Shown here: piece by piece, positions 46,221 to 56,686 of the stretch
Numbering within the stretch: position 1 is the stretch's first letter
How the letters are laid out: every line of letters begins with the position of its first letter
Made by a program: the position numbers and the translations under genes
Notes under the pieces: model-generated
Databases searched by the model: none
What the model saw: only the letters and a program-made list of their open reading frames with translations
Told to the model about the DNA's origin: nothing
Origin: JAGOMW01 sp964644075
Lineage (GTDB): Bacteria; Patescibacteriota; Gracilibacteria; BD1-5; UBA2023
Direction of reading: 5' to 3'
DNA: 64,000 nucleotides
Assembly: GCA_964644075.1 (NCBI GenBank)
Contig: CAZXUQ010000004.1
Coordinates: 56,270-120,269, forward strand

Positions 46221-46323
46221 CGTATGACGACTAATGTGTTTGGCACCGTTATCATGGGATGATTATAGCAAAAAATGATGGAAAGCAAGTTTTATTTTTG
46301 AAGAAAACACTTATACTCTCCTC

Positions 46324-47535
46324 ATGCACTCTCTCTTTTCCCAAGACATCACCCCACTTGCCTCACTTCTGAGGCCCGAGACCCTCGACGACCTCGTCGG
46401 ACAGTCACATCTGATCGGGCCATGAAAATCGATACGTAAATTCATCGAGGCTGGCTGTATCCCATCGATCCTCCTCTGGTGACCTCCAGGATGCGGGAAG
46501 ACATCGATCGCACGTGTGATCGCGAACTCGCTCGATGCCGAGTTCCACCATCTCTCAGGAGTCTTATCGAAAAAAGATGATGTCGTCGCCATCATTTCGA
46601 AGGCACAGAGAAACTTTAACGAATGAAGACAGACGATACTCTTCCTCGATGAGATCCACCGTTGGTCGAAATCTCAGCAAGATGTCCTCCTGCCATGGGT
46701 CGAGAAAGGGATCATCACCCTCATCGGTGCAACCACGGAGAATCCGAGTTTCACAGTGATCAATGCTCTCCTCTCACGCTGTCGCACCTATATCCTCGAG
46801 CCGATCACGAGTGAGGAAGTCGAGAGATTTCTCGAAAAAAATCTGGAGAAAATCGCTGATCGGTATCCGAAAATTACTTTTGGATACAAAAGTAATTTAG
46901 GACTGATTGCCAAGCTCTGAAACTGAGACCTCAGAAATACGCTCAACCTCCTCGAAACCGCCTGTATCCTCGAGGGAGAGTGAGAGCTCACACGAGAAAC
47001 GATCCTCGAAGCAGGAAGTAAGTCTCTCATGTACGATCAGGATGGCGAAGAGCACTACAATCTGATCTCTGCGATGCATAAGTCTCTGCGAGACTCTGAC
47101 GGTGATGCTGCGATCTACTGGATAGGGCGCATGCTCGCAGGTGGCGAGGACCCGAGATACATCGCGAGACGGATGATCAACTTCGCCTCTGAGGATGTCT
47201 ATGACTCGCAGGCGATGATCCTCGCCAATGCGACCTACGATATCTGCGAGAAGATAGGCATGCCTGAGTGCGAACTCCCTCTCATGAATACAGCATACTA
47301 TCTCTCTGACCTCCCGAAGGACAATCGCATCTACATGGCGATGAAGGCGATGCAAAAAGATGTGAAAGAATACGGCAACCTCGGAGTCCCTCTCCATCTG
47401 CGCAATGCTCCGACAGGCCTCATGCGAGAGGCAAGATATGGGAAAAGATATGAATATGCTCATGATCTCGACACCAAAAAAAGTGCCCAAGAGCACTTTC
47501 CAGAGGAATTACGAGGAAGGAAGTATAGAAAATAG
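46324..47535 (+). CDS. rarA: Replication-associated recombination protein RarA (MgsA)
   Basis: A 403-residue AAA+ ATPase. N-terminus LASLLRPETLDDLVGQSHLI GPGKSIRKFI; Walker A ILLWGPPGCGKTSIA; Walker B ILFLDEIHRWSKSQQD; sensor 1 LIGATTENPSF; LGNGDLRNTLNLLE; and the tetramerisation region GGEDPRYIARRMINFASEDV. It is homologous to eukaryotic WRNIP1 and acts at stalled forks. At least five glycines, including one in WGPPG, are TGA. It is followed by nusA after a terminator. Confidence 0.93.
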
Positions 47536-47578
47536 TTTGCTTTTTTCTATTTTCCCCTATAATACCCTCAAGCGAAAT

Positions 47579-47608
47579 AAGACCTGCCTCACGGCGAGTC
47601 TTTTTTTT
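47579..47608 (+). terminator. Terminator between rarA and nusA
   Basis: AAGACCTGCC-TCAC-GGCGAGTCTT stem with one mismatch, then eight T. Confidence 0.75.
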
Positions 47609-47667
47609 ACTCTCGTTTCTGCCTGCCTCTTCCTAATAACTATTTACTAATTCCTAATAACTATTAT

Positions 47668-48756
47668 ATGTTTGACCTCGCCAAGATCGAAGCCGCGATC
47701 AATCAGATCTCCGCTGAAAAAAAGATCGATAAAAAACGTCTCGTCGAAATCATCGAGCACGCGATCAAGACTGCCTACAAAAAAGACTACGCATCCAAGG
47801 ATGCTAACGTGAACGTAAAACTCGATATCAATACAGGTTCTGTGGAAATCTCTGTGGAAAAAACGATCGTCGAAGAAGTCACCGATAGTGACCTCGAGAT
47901 CTCCTACGACGATGTCGGTGGAGCAGACTCAGGATTTGCCCTCGGAGATACCGTCGAGATCGATGTATCTGACGAAATCCTTACGAGTGAAGGATTTGGT
48001 CGTATCGCCTCCCAGGCAGCCAAGCAAGTGATCGTACAGAAGATCCAGGAGACTGAGAAAGAAAAACTCTATCACCTCTTCAAGGACAAGGAAGACTCTA
48101 TCGTCAATCTCCGTGTCGAACTCGTCGAGAAAAACCGTGTCGTCTTCGACTACAACGGAAACCAAGTCGTCCTCCCGAAATCTGAGCAAAATAGCAAGGA
48201 TAAATACACTCCATGACAGCGTATGTATCTCTATGTTCGCAAGGTCGAGATTGATCCGGAGCTCGGACCTCGTGTCGTCCTCTCTCGTAAGGACAAGGAA
48301 CTCGTAGTCAAACTCTTCGAGATGAATACTCCAGAGCTCGAGGAAGGGATCGTCGAAATCGTCTCCATCGCTCGTATGCCAGGCGTGAAGACCAAGATCA
48401 TCGTCGCCTCTGATGATGAGGATGTCGATCCAGCTGGATGTCTCATCGGACCAAAGGGTATGCGTGTCCGTGGTATCGTCGATGAGCTCTTCGGAGAAAA
48501 AATCGACATCATCAACTATACGACAGATCAGCGAGAGATGGTGCGCCGCGCACTCATCCCTGGAACTGTCGAGGAGATCGAGATCGACGAAGAAAATACA
48601 ATCATCCGTGCCACTGTGAAGGACGAGGAGAAAGCAAAAGTTCTCGGACGCGGTGGAACCAACATCAATATCGCAGGTGACCTCCTCGGATATCGTATCT
48701 CACTCACGACGATCGGTGGCCAGGCAGTCGATCCAGCAAAAGATGGAGAAGAATAA
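47668..48756 (+). CDS. nusA: Transcription termination/antitermination factor NusA
   Basis: A 362-residue protein with the N-terminal RNAP-binding domain (residues 1-~120), S1 domain starting after TPGQRMYLYVRKVEIDPELG, then KH1 (DPAGCLIGPKGMRVRGIVDE) and KH2 (KAKVLGRGGTNINIAGDLLG). No C-terminal acidic repeats, as in most bacteria outside Proteobacteria. ATG is preceded by AACTATTAT, without a Shine-Dalgarno sequence. Confidence 0.96.
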
Positions 48757-48759
48757 TAA

Positions 48760-48795
48760 TAAAAATCCCTACCGAATGGTGGGGATTTATTTTAT
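48760..48795. terminator. Bidirectional terminator after nusA
   Basis: AAATCCCTACC-GAAT-GGTGGGGATTT hairpin with T-rich tails; it overlaps the end of the converging DUF218 gene. Confidence 0.75.
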
Positions 48796-49644
48796 TATCG
48801 TAGTAGTATCAAGATGTGCCCTAAGGGAACCGAAGGCTTCTGATGTTTCAAGGGTATATCTATCAGAGGCTGCTAGGTATGCGTATGCTCACTCAGTATG
48901 TAAAAATGCTACTATACTCCGAGCAAACAACAGGTACTTTTCCCCTGGAGGACTTTTTTGGTTATGACATGTATCCAAGTAATTTAGTAGCCCTGTAACA
49001 GCATCGAGTATATCCCTTGGTTGTTTTTGAAAAAAGTATGCCGGGTTTTCTTTTCCTGGACTGAAGAAGTCTTCAAGCGTATCTACTATTCTTTTTTGTG
49101 TTCTATTCCGTATCATTTTACGCCCCCTTTCCGTCTTACTTAGCAGAAAAAGAGGTATTTCAAGTAACGCGGATTTGACCACAGGAAGACTATAGTTATA
49201 TTTTTGTATATATCGTTTTTGCAAAGGTGTACCCAAAGTTGCAAAAACACTTTCCGCCGATATAAACTTCAGATTATCCAAACCATACCTCGAGTAGGCA
49301 TCCTTCAGTCTTGGTCAATGGCTCGCATTTGATAGAAGTACTATATTTCACAGATCTTGTTTTTCTACCCTATCTATAGTATTTTCAGCATTTTGTTGAG
49401 TATCGCAAGATTCTTCTTCGAGCAAAATTTGTGGTGATAAATCCAGTTCTGGTGCAATAACCCGTAATCTGGCAAGAAATATAGATCGCATATTCTCAGC
49501 TTCTGATGGTTTATCTATTCCAGCAGTTTTTCCCCCAGAAAAAATGATTTTCTCGAATCTACTTGGTTGTTCTTGTACTAAAAATGCTGCTGCACGTGCG
49601 CGGAGAGCATTTACTCACCCATGGACAACTAAAGATTCTTTCAT
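48787..49644 (-). CDS. DUF218 (YdcF/ElyC-like) protein, soluble form
   Basis: A 285-residue protein with four TGA glycines. Near the start: RFEKIIFSGGKTAGIDKPSE, then LLEEESCDTQQNAENTIDR, the two core DUF218 motifs (SGG...sEA and lEe.S.nT.eNa). Unlike SanA at 40.5 kb there is no N-terminal membrane segment. The C-terminal half (FFSPGKENPAYFFQKQPRDI, HNQKSPPGEKYLLF) is not recognised and may be a separate helical domain. It converges with nusA. Confidence 0.7.
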
Positions 49645-49667
49645 GAGTGTATTTTATATTATTAATA

Positions 49668-50339
49668 TTATTTGTCAATATTTATCTCACAAAACCGCTC
49701 GATCCCCGCATAATCTGGGAAAAACTCATATTCCCATCCATACGAAGAGATGATTTTTTCCGCGATTTCTCTCTGATCAAACCCGAATTCGATAATCAGA
49801 GCTCATCTCAAGTTCATATCTCGTATCTGTTCGAACAGTCTCTCATACATCTCAAATCCTGTCACTTCCCCGCCAAACAGTGCGAGTTCTGGCTCATGTC
49901 GCGTATCAGGACTCATATTTTCCCAGTCATCTTTTTTGATATAAGGAAGATTCGCGAGGAAGAGAGTATTTGGAGAGTGAGAAAGTCAGAGTTTCTCGAG
50001 GAGGTCTCACTGGATAAATTGAGCTTTTTTATCAGGAAAGTGGGTACGAAAATTTTTTTCTGCAACGTAAAGTGCTCGAGGAGAAACATCGAGAAATATG
50101 AGTTCACTCGCGAGATCAGCGATGGAAGTCCCGATGATACCAGATCCACATCCGATATCTATGACAAGGGTCGATCAATTCGCTTTGAGAACCCTTCTCG
50201 CGCCTCGCACGAGCCCCTCCGTCTCGAGTCGTGGGATGAGGACATCAGGGGTCACGATGAATTCACGACCAAAAAACGTCACCGTCCCAGTGATGTATTC
50301 TTCTGGATAGTCGTGATGATTTTTTGGATTTTGTTCCAT
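49668..50339 (-). CDS. prmC: Release-factor glutamine N5-methyltransferase PrmC/HemK
   Basis: A 223-residue protein. SAM motif STLVIDIGCGSGIIGTSIAD; catalytic motif LFLANLPYIKKDDW, with N-L-P-Y in place of the usual N-P-P-Y. It lacks the N-terminal helical domain, starting nearly at the ITGTVTFFGREFIVTPDVLI core. It methylates the GGQ glutamine of release factors; in a code-25 organism RF1 and possibly RF3-type factors remain substrates. It ends within 25 bases of the DUF218 gene's start. Confidence 0.85.
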
Positions 50340-50344
50340 AAAAC

Positions 50345-50516
50345 TTTGCTTCTTTATTTGGTGAATTTATAGATTTTATTCACGAGTGTTTTCGTAAAAA
50401 ATCGAAACTGTCTGAGCGAAAGCGAGTTTTTCGATTTTAGAAAACCGAGTGAGTATAAAATCAGAAATGAGACAATGAAAGAAGGACTTTTTGCTACTTT
50501 TTAGTCATAAAAAGTA
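50345..50516. repeat. Dispersed repeat (family D), copy 2
   Basis: About 170 bases closely resembling 45997-46175: TTTGCTTCTTTATTTGGTGA..., CGAGTTTTTCGATTTTAG, GAAGGACTTTTT and the end TACTTTTTAGTCATAAAAAG. Non-coding, between the ABC-2 permease and prmC genes. Confidence 0.75.
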
Positions 50517-50525
50517 TGGATATTG

Positions 50526-51293
50526 TTACGCGTTATCAAAAGATTTTTTTCGAAAAATCCACGCTCCGAGAAAAAGAAGCACGAGGATATAGAGAAGAGC
50601 GAGTCCATATCACTTGTACCACGTCATGAGATCTACTGGAGCACCGATAGCGACATAGTTTTTGAGGTTGAGACTTTCGAGATTGGGGAATATGGTGAGG
50701 ATGAGTTCACCGAGGTATCGCATACTCTCATTACCTGTCCCAGAGCGAGCATAGTCAAGCATCATAAATCCACTATGCCCGATCATGTAGACCGATATCG
50801 TGAGAAACATAGCGATCATCGGAGAGGTAAAACTCGAGAAAAAGAGGATTACTGCGAGGAGTGCGAGGAGCTTGAGGATGATACCGAGAATCGCTGGAAG
50901 AAAGAGTGTGTCGATGGCAAATCCCTGGAATGAAAGGAGTCCATAAAAGAGTGCCGTCTGAAATACTACCATGAAGACCATCACGCTCGCAAATCCGAGA
51001 AATTTCCCGAGGAAGATCGATGAACGAGAGATGGGTTTGGAGAGCATGAGGAAGATCGTACGACCCTCGATCTCACGGGCGATCATCCCTCCCCCGAGAA
51101 AGAGGATGACAGCGAGTCCAGTGAGCTCGATAAATGAGAGTCAGAAATCATAGAGAACCCTTTCAAGTTCTCCAAGAGCGAGCGTCTTGAGAGCAAATGA
51201 AAGCGCGATAAATACGACCCCGAGAAAAAGGATCAGGGAGAAAAATTTATTTCGTACGAGTTCGCGGATAGTATTGTGAGCGATAGTAAACAT
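50526..51293 (-). CDS. ABC-2-type transporter permease
   Basis: A 255-residue membrane protein with six hydrophobic segments. The loop GGGMIAREIEGRTIFLMLSK PISRSSIFLGKFLG after segment 2 is the ABC-2 'E-x-x-G/T...L-x-P-x-S-R' signature. No ATPase is adjacent; the ABC ATPase at 11.4-12.2 kb is a candidate partner, at a distance. Substrate unknown. It lies 3 bases before the HIT gene's end on the same strand, so probably shares a transcript with hit and fmt. Confidence 0.8.
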
Positions 51294-51295
51294 AG

Positions 51296-51691
51296 TTAGT
51301 CGAGAAAGGAGAGTATTTTTTCTTGCATAGATTTGAGGTCTTCTGGTGTCGCTTTTTCTGCAAGTGGACGAAATGTATCTGCAGATCCTGTATTGGTCGG
51401 TATCAGGTGGCAATGAAAGTGTGGTACTTCGTAGCCGATAATTGATACTGCTACTCGTTTACACTCAGTGGCTTTTTGTATTGCTTTAGTAAGAATTTTT
51501 GCGATCTCAAAGACACGAGAATAATATGGCTCTGGAACGTCTGCAAAGTAATCCACTTCACATTTTGGCACGATGAGTACATGTCATTTCTGTATAGGAT
51601 TAATATCGAGAAATGCATACGTATACTCATCTTCGTAGAGTTTATACGATGGGATTTCTCATGAAATGATTCGAGAAAAAAGAGTTGGCAT
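51296..51691 (-). CDS. HIT-family nucleotide hydrolase/transferase
   Basis: A 131-residue protein: FSRIISGEIPSYKLYEDEYT, FLDINPIQKGHVLIVPKCEV and the histidine triad VPHFHCHLIPTN. HIT proteins hydrolyse dinucleoside polyphosphates or nucleotide phosphoramidates. Downstream of a small ORF and fmt. Confidence 0.92.
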
Positions 51692-51694
51692 GGT

Positions 51695-51847
51695 TTATCA
51701 GACAAGGTTTCTTACGGAATGGATAATTCACTGTATCCTTGGTGAACATAGTATAGCTAGTTGCACTAAATCAATCAAGTCACTATTAGAAATATCCGCT
51801 ATATCAGCCATAGGATCAGTAGATAACAATTCGCTATGTTGAGTCAT
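51695..51847 (-). CDS. Small hypothetical protein between fmt and hit
   Basis: A 50-residue acidic protein: MTQHSELLSTDPMADIADIS, then SDLIDLVQLAILCSPRIQG. It starts 1 base after the fmt stop and ends 3 bases before hit, so translation may be coupled. No domain recognised. Confidence 0.45.
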
Positions 51848-51848
51848 A

Positions 51849-52841
51849 CTAGAAAAGGTTATATCAAGTAAATTTATGATTTCCGTTAACAAAATCTTTG
51901 ATATTTTGTGATTTTTTTCATTCTAGCTTTACTTGCTCGAGTGTCAAGACTCAATCACCACAGATCACTCCGATCGTACCATTTTCAAGCTTGGTGACTT
52001 TTCCAACTGTTTCATTCCTCCCCTTGTAGGGGAGGTGAGGTGGGGTACCCCCTCCGACTCCCTCTAAAAGGGGGAGAGTAAAACATTTCTCCAGAAGTAA
52101 TCTCTTCCCCTCATACATCGTATAAATCCCGGGCCACGGCGTATATGCTTGCCACATATGATATATTTCTCGTGCACTTTTGGTCCAGTCGACGAGCCCA
52201 TCTTCTTTTTCGATTTTTTTACAGTAGGTCGCCTGCGTATGATCCTGAGGAAGCGGCGTAATCCCACCATGCTCAAGTTCCATAAGTGTAGTGATAAGAG
52301 CTTCTCCAGATATATCTGCAAACTTCGTAAAAAGTGTTCCTGAGGTTTCTCTCTCATCGATAGAGAAAGTTCTGATCTTTAATATATCACCCTCGTCCAT
52401 CCCTTCACTCATCTGCATGATCGTCACTCCTGTTTCTCTCTCTCCATGCAGGAGTGCAGACTGGATCGGTGAAGCACCTCGATATTTCGGGAGGATAGAT
52501 CCATGGACATTGATACACATCTTCTTCGGGAGATCGAGGAGGACTTTCGGGAGGATCTTCCCATAGGCGACGACGATAAAATAATCACACTGAAACGATC
52601 AAATATGGTTCAAAAATTGTTCATTTCCTCGGATTTTCTCAGGCTGGAGGACAGGGATAGTTTTCTCTGTCGCGAGGATTTTTACTGGACTTCCTCGCAG
52701 TTCTCCTGATCGACCAAATGGCTTATCTGGATTGGTCACGACAAAGACAACCTCAAAGTGAGGATCATCGACAAGATCCCTGAGCACGGAGCTCGCAAGC
52801 TCTGGAGTTCCAAAAAATCCGATGCGAAGTTTGCTATCCAT
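51849..52841 (-). CDS. fmt: Methionyl-tRNA formyltransferase with in-frame repeat insert
   Basis: A 330-residue enzyme that formylates initiator Met-tRNA. RIGFFGTPELASSVLRDLVD; VVAYGKILPKVLLDLPKKMC; catalytic INVHGSILPKYRGASPIQSA; and VTIMQMSEGMDEGDILKI. The C-terminal OB domain begins near IYTMYEGKRLLLEKC; about 20 residues (TLPLLEGVGGGTPPHLPYKG) right after are encoded by a Pro/G-rich palindromic repeat (52017-52078). The end (GYNLF) includes two late TGA glycines. Confidence 0.93.
52017..52078. repeat. Palindromic repeat (family C) inside fmt
   Basis: CCTCCCCT-TGT-AGGGGAGG (52017-52035), then GGGGTACCCC, then CTCCC...GGGAG. Translated in frame as a Gly/Pro-rich loop. Confidence 0.8.
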
Positions 52842-52847
52842 AGGTAT

Positions 52848-53321
52848 CTACTTCTGTGTGCCAGTCAAAGTACGTGAACGTGCCTCCTGTCTTTGGAGAT
52901 TTTCATCGATGGAATCGAGTGTCGTCTCGATCCGTTCAAAATGGGGTTTATAATTGGTCGATTCGGTATATTTATTGAACTCGGTTTGGACTTTTTCGAC
53001 GTAGGGTTCGAGCTGCTTTCCGATGAGTGGCAGATCGATCAGAGTGGAGAGTGTCCACCCGATGATCGCGATCACGATCGTCGCTCATACAAGTGCTCAG
53101 AATCCTCGCGCAACTCAGGCGACAAAGTTGGGCCAGAGCATCTTCCACGGAGAGCGGATATACTCCATAAACTCATCGAGTCCTGCGGACCCGATCGCAT
53201 CGATCAGTCCTTCGATTTTCTCGATCTGATAGAGAGAAAGTGCTTCTATAGCCTTTTCTTTTTTATTTGGCATTTTTTTGATCACCTTGCGCTCGGCGAC
53301 AGCTTTTTCTATTTTTTCCAT
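52848..53321 (-). CDS. DUF5665-like membrane protein
   Basis: A 157-residue protein. A basic N-terminus, then NFVAGVARGFGALVGATIVI AIIGW, matching the glycine-rich first helix of DUF5665-type proteins (three glycines are TGA), then a second hydrophobic stretch (LSTLIDLPLIG) and a C-terminal coiled-coil (SIDENLQRQEARS). Function unknown. Confidence 0.6.
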
Positions 53322-53423
53322 GATGGTATTTTATAGAGAATTGTCTCCCGCGCAAACCTATTTGCAAAACCAAGACTTTTTCATAAAATCAGCCTACCTG
53401 AACTCGCCCCCTCCCAACATCTC

Positions 53424-53497
53424 GTCCCCGTAGTTTAGTGGAAGAACAAGGCACTCCTAAGGCTTAGACACAAGTTCGATTCTTGTCGGGGGCACCA
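53424..53497 (+). tRNA. tRNA-Arg (anticodon CCT), CCA encoded
   Basis: Acceptor GTCCCCG/CGGGGGC, D-arm GTTTAGTGGAAGAAC, anticodon loop CTCCTAA (anticodon CCT), T-arm ACAAG-TTCGATT-CTTGT and an encoded 3' CCA. The anticodon stem has an A-G mismatch next to the loop and one G-T pair. The loop matches E. coli tRNA-Arg(CCU). Confidence 0.88.
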
Positions 53498-53502
53498 CCA
53501 AT

Positions 53503-54675
53503 ATGTACTCACTTATCGCCATCTTTGCGATCGTTCCTCTCATATTCTCGCATATCTTTGCGAGGATCTCTGAGGACTTTTTATTTTTAAATGGAATTGG
53601 TTCATTTGAGTCAGTAAAAATGCCATTTTTTTTGACGCTCGTCGTGACAGCTCTCGTGGAGATAGGGCTCACGCGTCGAGATTTCTGGTCGAAAAAAACA
53701 CTATTTCTCCTGTCCGCTACGATCCTATTTCTCACTACGAGTGCTCTTATTTTTCCATACGACAGTTATCAGGACTTTCTCCTCGGTGTGTGAGAAAAGC
53801 AACATGGCATCCTCCTCCCAGTAGCACTGGTCTGGATGGGGTATCTCATGACCTATATCGAAAAAAAGGAGTATATATACTTCTCTCGTACTCTTATCGC
53901 GACAGGATCTCTCATCGCGACAGTAGCGATACTAGAGGGATTTTTTGGCTACAATATCTTCCGTGGAGAATCCTACACCCAGAGTGGAACATGGTGATCA
54001 ATCCGAGCTACTGCTACCCTCGGCAATCCGAACTATGTAGCGGGCTATCTTCTCGCGATCATACCTCTCATCTTCTCACCCAAACGCTCTGAAAAATACC
54101 TACTCATCGGACTTTTTGCACTCGGGATACTCGCTAGTGGGAGTGTCATCGGGATCGGGATTTTTGGACTCTTTCTCTCGTATCGTTTTTTTGTTTTTTC
54201 TCTCAAAAGTCCTCTCCTTCGTCATATCAGCATAGCTACCATCATCTGTATAGCTATAGTCACTCTTGCTCTCAAATATAGTCATACAGAGAAATGGCTC
54301 TCTCTCGAGTCTCGTGGAGTACTCATGCGTGAGAGTGTCACGAAACTCATAGAGGACCCGAGACACATCCTCCTCGGACACGGGAGTGAGTGAGTGATCC
54401 GTATGTATGAGACTGGGCGGTCGAGCGTGATCGATGATTACTTCCCGACTGAGGCGACGATCGACTCTTCACACAATATTTTTCTCGATATCCTCATCAA
54501 GTACGGTCTTTTTGGTCTTGTTCTCGGGCTTTGGTGTGTCCTCTCGCGGTGGAAATACCTCGGGAAGACTTCGCGAGAAGGGATTATTCTGCTTTTTGCT
54601 TTTTTCTCACTCAATGTGATCGTCGTGTCACACTGGATAGTTCTCGTGTTTTATACCATGAAGAAAAGCGAATAA
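53503..54675 (+). CDS. O-antigen ligase/polymerase-like membrane protein (Wzy_C/WaaL family)
   Basis: A 390-residue protein with about eleven hydrophobic segments. The large periplasmic-side loop has LGNPNYVAGYLLAIIPLIFS, and later DSSHNIFLDILIKYGLFGLV, the H-N-x-x-L...G-x-x-G pattern of the family. Such enzymes join or polymerise lipid-linked glycans. No glycosyltransferase gene lies nearby. It starts 6 bases after tRNA-Arg. Confidence 0.82.
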
Positions 54676-54743
54676 ATAAGCTTTTTGCTTTTTCCCGGTA
54701 TTTCCGATATAATTACTCAAAGTTTATTTTTAATATTTCTTCC

Positions 54744-56048
54744 TTGGATCCGTTACCCATAATATCATTTCTCCTTCTTGTGCTCGCACTCGCCTTTTTC
54801 GCAGGAACAGAGATCCCGCTCATGTCTGTGAGCCAACATAAACTCGAAGGTTGGATAAAACAAAAAAAATGGTGAGCTCGGACGCTCGCAAAACTCAAAA
54901 AGAAAAATGAGCGATTATTGGTGACTAACCTTATAGGAACTCTACTCGTTACGAGTGGTCCTACGCTCGTGGCTGAGAAATATATCACTCCTGAGGTGAT
55001 CCGAGTGTTTGGATTCTCCGATCATATCGCGACGACGATTGTTTATATTTTTGCCTTTCTCACGATACTTCTTTTTGGAGAAATCGCTTCAAAAATTATC
55101 GGAGTACGATTTTCTGACACCGTAGCACTAAAAGTATCTCATGTGTACCAAATACTGGTATGGATATTTCTCCCTGTCACGTGGCTTGTCGAATTTTTTA
55201 TGCGGTGACTCGGGTGGATTCTCGGAGGAAAAATCGATTTTCATGGTCACACAGAAGTCACCGAGGAAGAATTTGATGCCTTTATCGACATGTCGCACAA
55301 ATGATGAGCGGTAGAGGCTGACGAGAGGCGACAAATCAAAAACCTCCTTTCCCTCGGTGAGACAACAGCAGATTCTGTGATGACTCCACGCGTCAACGTC
55401 GAATTCATCTCTCTCGAAGATAGTATAGACGAGGTATGTGACTTTCTCATGACTTCTTCTCACTCTCGTGTACCTGTCTGTGGAGAGACGACTGATGATG
55501 TCGACTACGTGATCACATTTCGTGAAGCATTCAAAATGCAGAGAGAAGGTCATGGGAAAACAAAACTCGGATCTCTCGAACTCGAAAAAATCATGAAAGT
55601 TCCACTCACTCAGCCACTCGATGACCTTTTTGAAAAATTCCAAAAATCACGTCGTCATATCGCTCTCGTCCTCGACGAGCATGGTGGAACTGCATGAGTC
55701 GTCACCATGGAGGATGTCCTCGAAGAAGTATTTGGCGATATCAAAGATGAGAAGGATAAAGAAGAAATCTACATGCGCAAACTCAAGTGAGGCCATATCG
55801 AAGCTGTCGGAACCGTCCTCATGGATGATATCCTCGAAGAATACGACATCCATGCAGACGACTATGGGATACCTGATGGGTACCTCTGAGAAACGCTTTC
55901 CTACGTCATCATGGCGGAGGAAGAGAGTTTTCCACATATCGGAACAGAGGTCGTGTTCCACGGAAGTCATGGACGTCTCGTACTGCGAGTCGGGGAAATG
56001 TCAGAAAACGTGATCGAGAAGATCGAGTGCGAAAAGCACTACCACTAA
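54744..56048 (+). CDS. CNNM/CBS-domain transporter-type protein (CorC/HlyC family)
   Basis: A 434-residue protein. DUF21/CNNM domain with three or four hydrophobic segments (LVTNLIGTLLVTSGPTLVAE; AFLTILLFGEIASKIIGVRF); then two CBS domains (TTADSVMTPRVNVEFISLED; SRVPVCGETTDDVDYVITF; RRHIALVLDEHGGTAGVVTM EDVLEEVFGDI); then the CorC-type C-terminal domain. Start set at TTG 54744 since no ATG lies close; a Mg2+ or Co2+ efflux role is known for the family. Confidence 0.88.
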
Positions 56049-56070
56049 AAAAAATTAGAATATTGGAACG

Positions 56071-56106
56071 AAAAAACTCCTCTCGAAAATATCGAAAGGA
56101 GTTTTT
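56071..56106. terminator. Bidirectional terminator between the CNNM gene and bS21
   Basis: AAAAACTCCT-CTCGA...TCGAA-AGGAGTTTTT hairpin between converging genes. Confidence 0.8.
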
Positions 56107-56131
56107 GAATACTTAGAGTGTACAAAAAGGG

Positions 56132-56329
56132 TTATGCCTTCTTAGAAACCGCACGGTAATACTCACGAACGATTGCTTGCTCGCGGATTTTTCTGCGAGA
56201 AAGGCCTCGAGAGTGGTTCTGCTCATTCTTAAGTTTGTTGGCAGTACGAGTCTGGAAAAATGCCTTCTTATAGCGCATAAGGAGCTTTTCGCTCGACTCA
56301 CCTTCTTTGCGGACTGAGAAACAGATCAT
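56132..56329 (-). CDS. rpsU: 30S ribosomal protein bS21
   Basis: A 65-residue protein: SVRKEGESSEKLLMRYKKAF, TRTANKLKNEQNHSRGLSRR, KIREQAIVREYYRAVSKKA. It keeps the V-R-x-(G)E-S...L-x-R-(F/Y)-K pattern of bS21, which helps initiation near the anti-Shine-Dalgarno. bS21 is an early-diverging protein in some lineages with unusual initiation signals; here most genes lack a Shine-Dalgarno. Confidence 0.85.
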   Translation of the reverse strand: MICFSVRKEGESSEKLLMRYKKAFFQTRTANKLKNEQNHSRGLSRRKIREQAIVREYYRAVSKKA

Positions 56330-56616
56330 AGGAAAAAGAAATAATAAAATGAAATTTGTTGGCGGGATAATATAGAAAAGCGAGTTGAAGTCAAGTTTTT
56401 TCCTCTTTCTCTAAAATTCCTGACGGAGTCATAACGTAGTACATAATAAAAAATATCTTAATAAATAAGATTTTCTATAAGATTCAGAGATCCTATGTTG
56501 AACCTTGTTAGTAAAATGTCTAGAGAAAAACTTCTTGGCATTATTATGAGATACTTTTGTCTTTATGGGAACAAGTATCATTTGGCTGAGAAGATTTTTC
56601 TTTACTTATTGTTAAC
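56330..56616. other. A/T-rich intergenic region upstream of nrdD
   Basis: No gene seen; very A/T-rich with no coding-like frame of note. Likely upstream of the nrdD promoter. Two NrdR-type boxes follow at its right end. Confidence 0.4.
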
Positions 56617-56632
56617 ACACTATATATTGTGT
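56617..56632. promoter_or_regulatory. NrdR-type box 1 upstream of nrdD
   Basis: ACACTATATATTGTGT matches the NrdR consensus aCaCwAtATaTwGtgt at every position. NrdR is the ATP-cone repressor of ribonucleotide-reductase genes. Confidence 0.75.
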
Positions 56633-56649
56633 TTTATAGTTAGTTCAAA

Positions 56650-56665
56650 CAACTATATATAGATT
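56650..56665. promoter_or_regulatory. NrdR-type box 2 upstream of nrdD
   Basis: CAACTATATATAGATT has the CwAtATaTwG core. It lies 33 bases (about three helical turns) from box 1, the typical tandem spacing of NrdR sites, and 21 bases before the nrdD start. Confidence 0.7.
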
Positions 56666-56686
56666 ATCTTTATAACTGTATACTTT

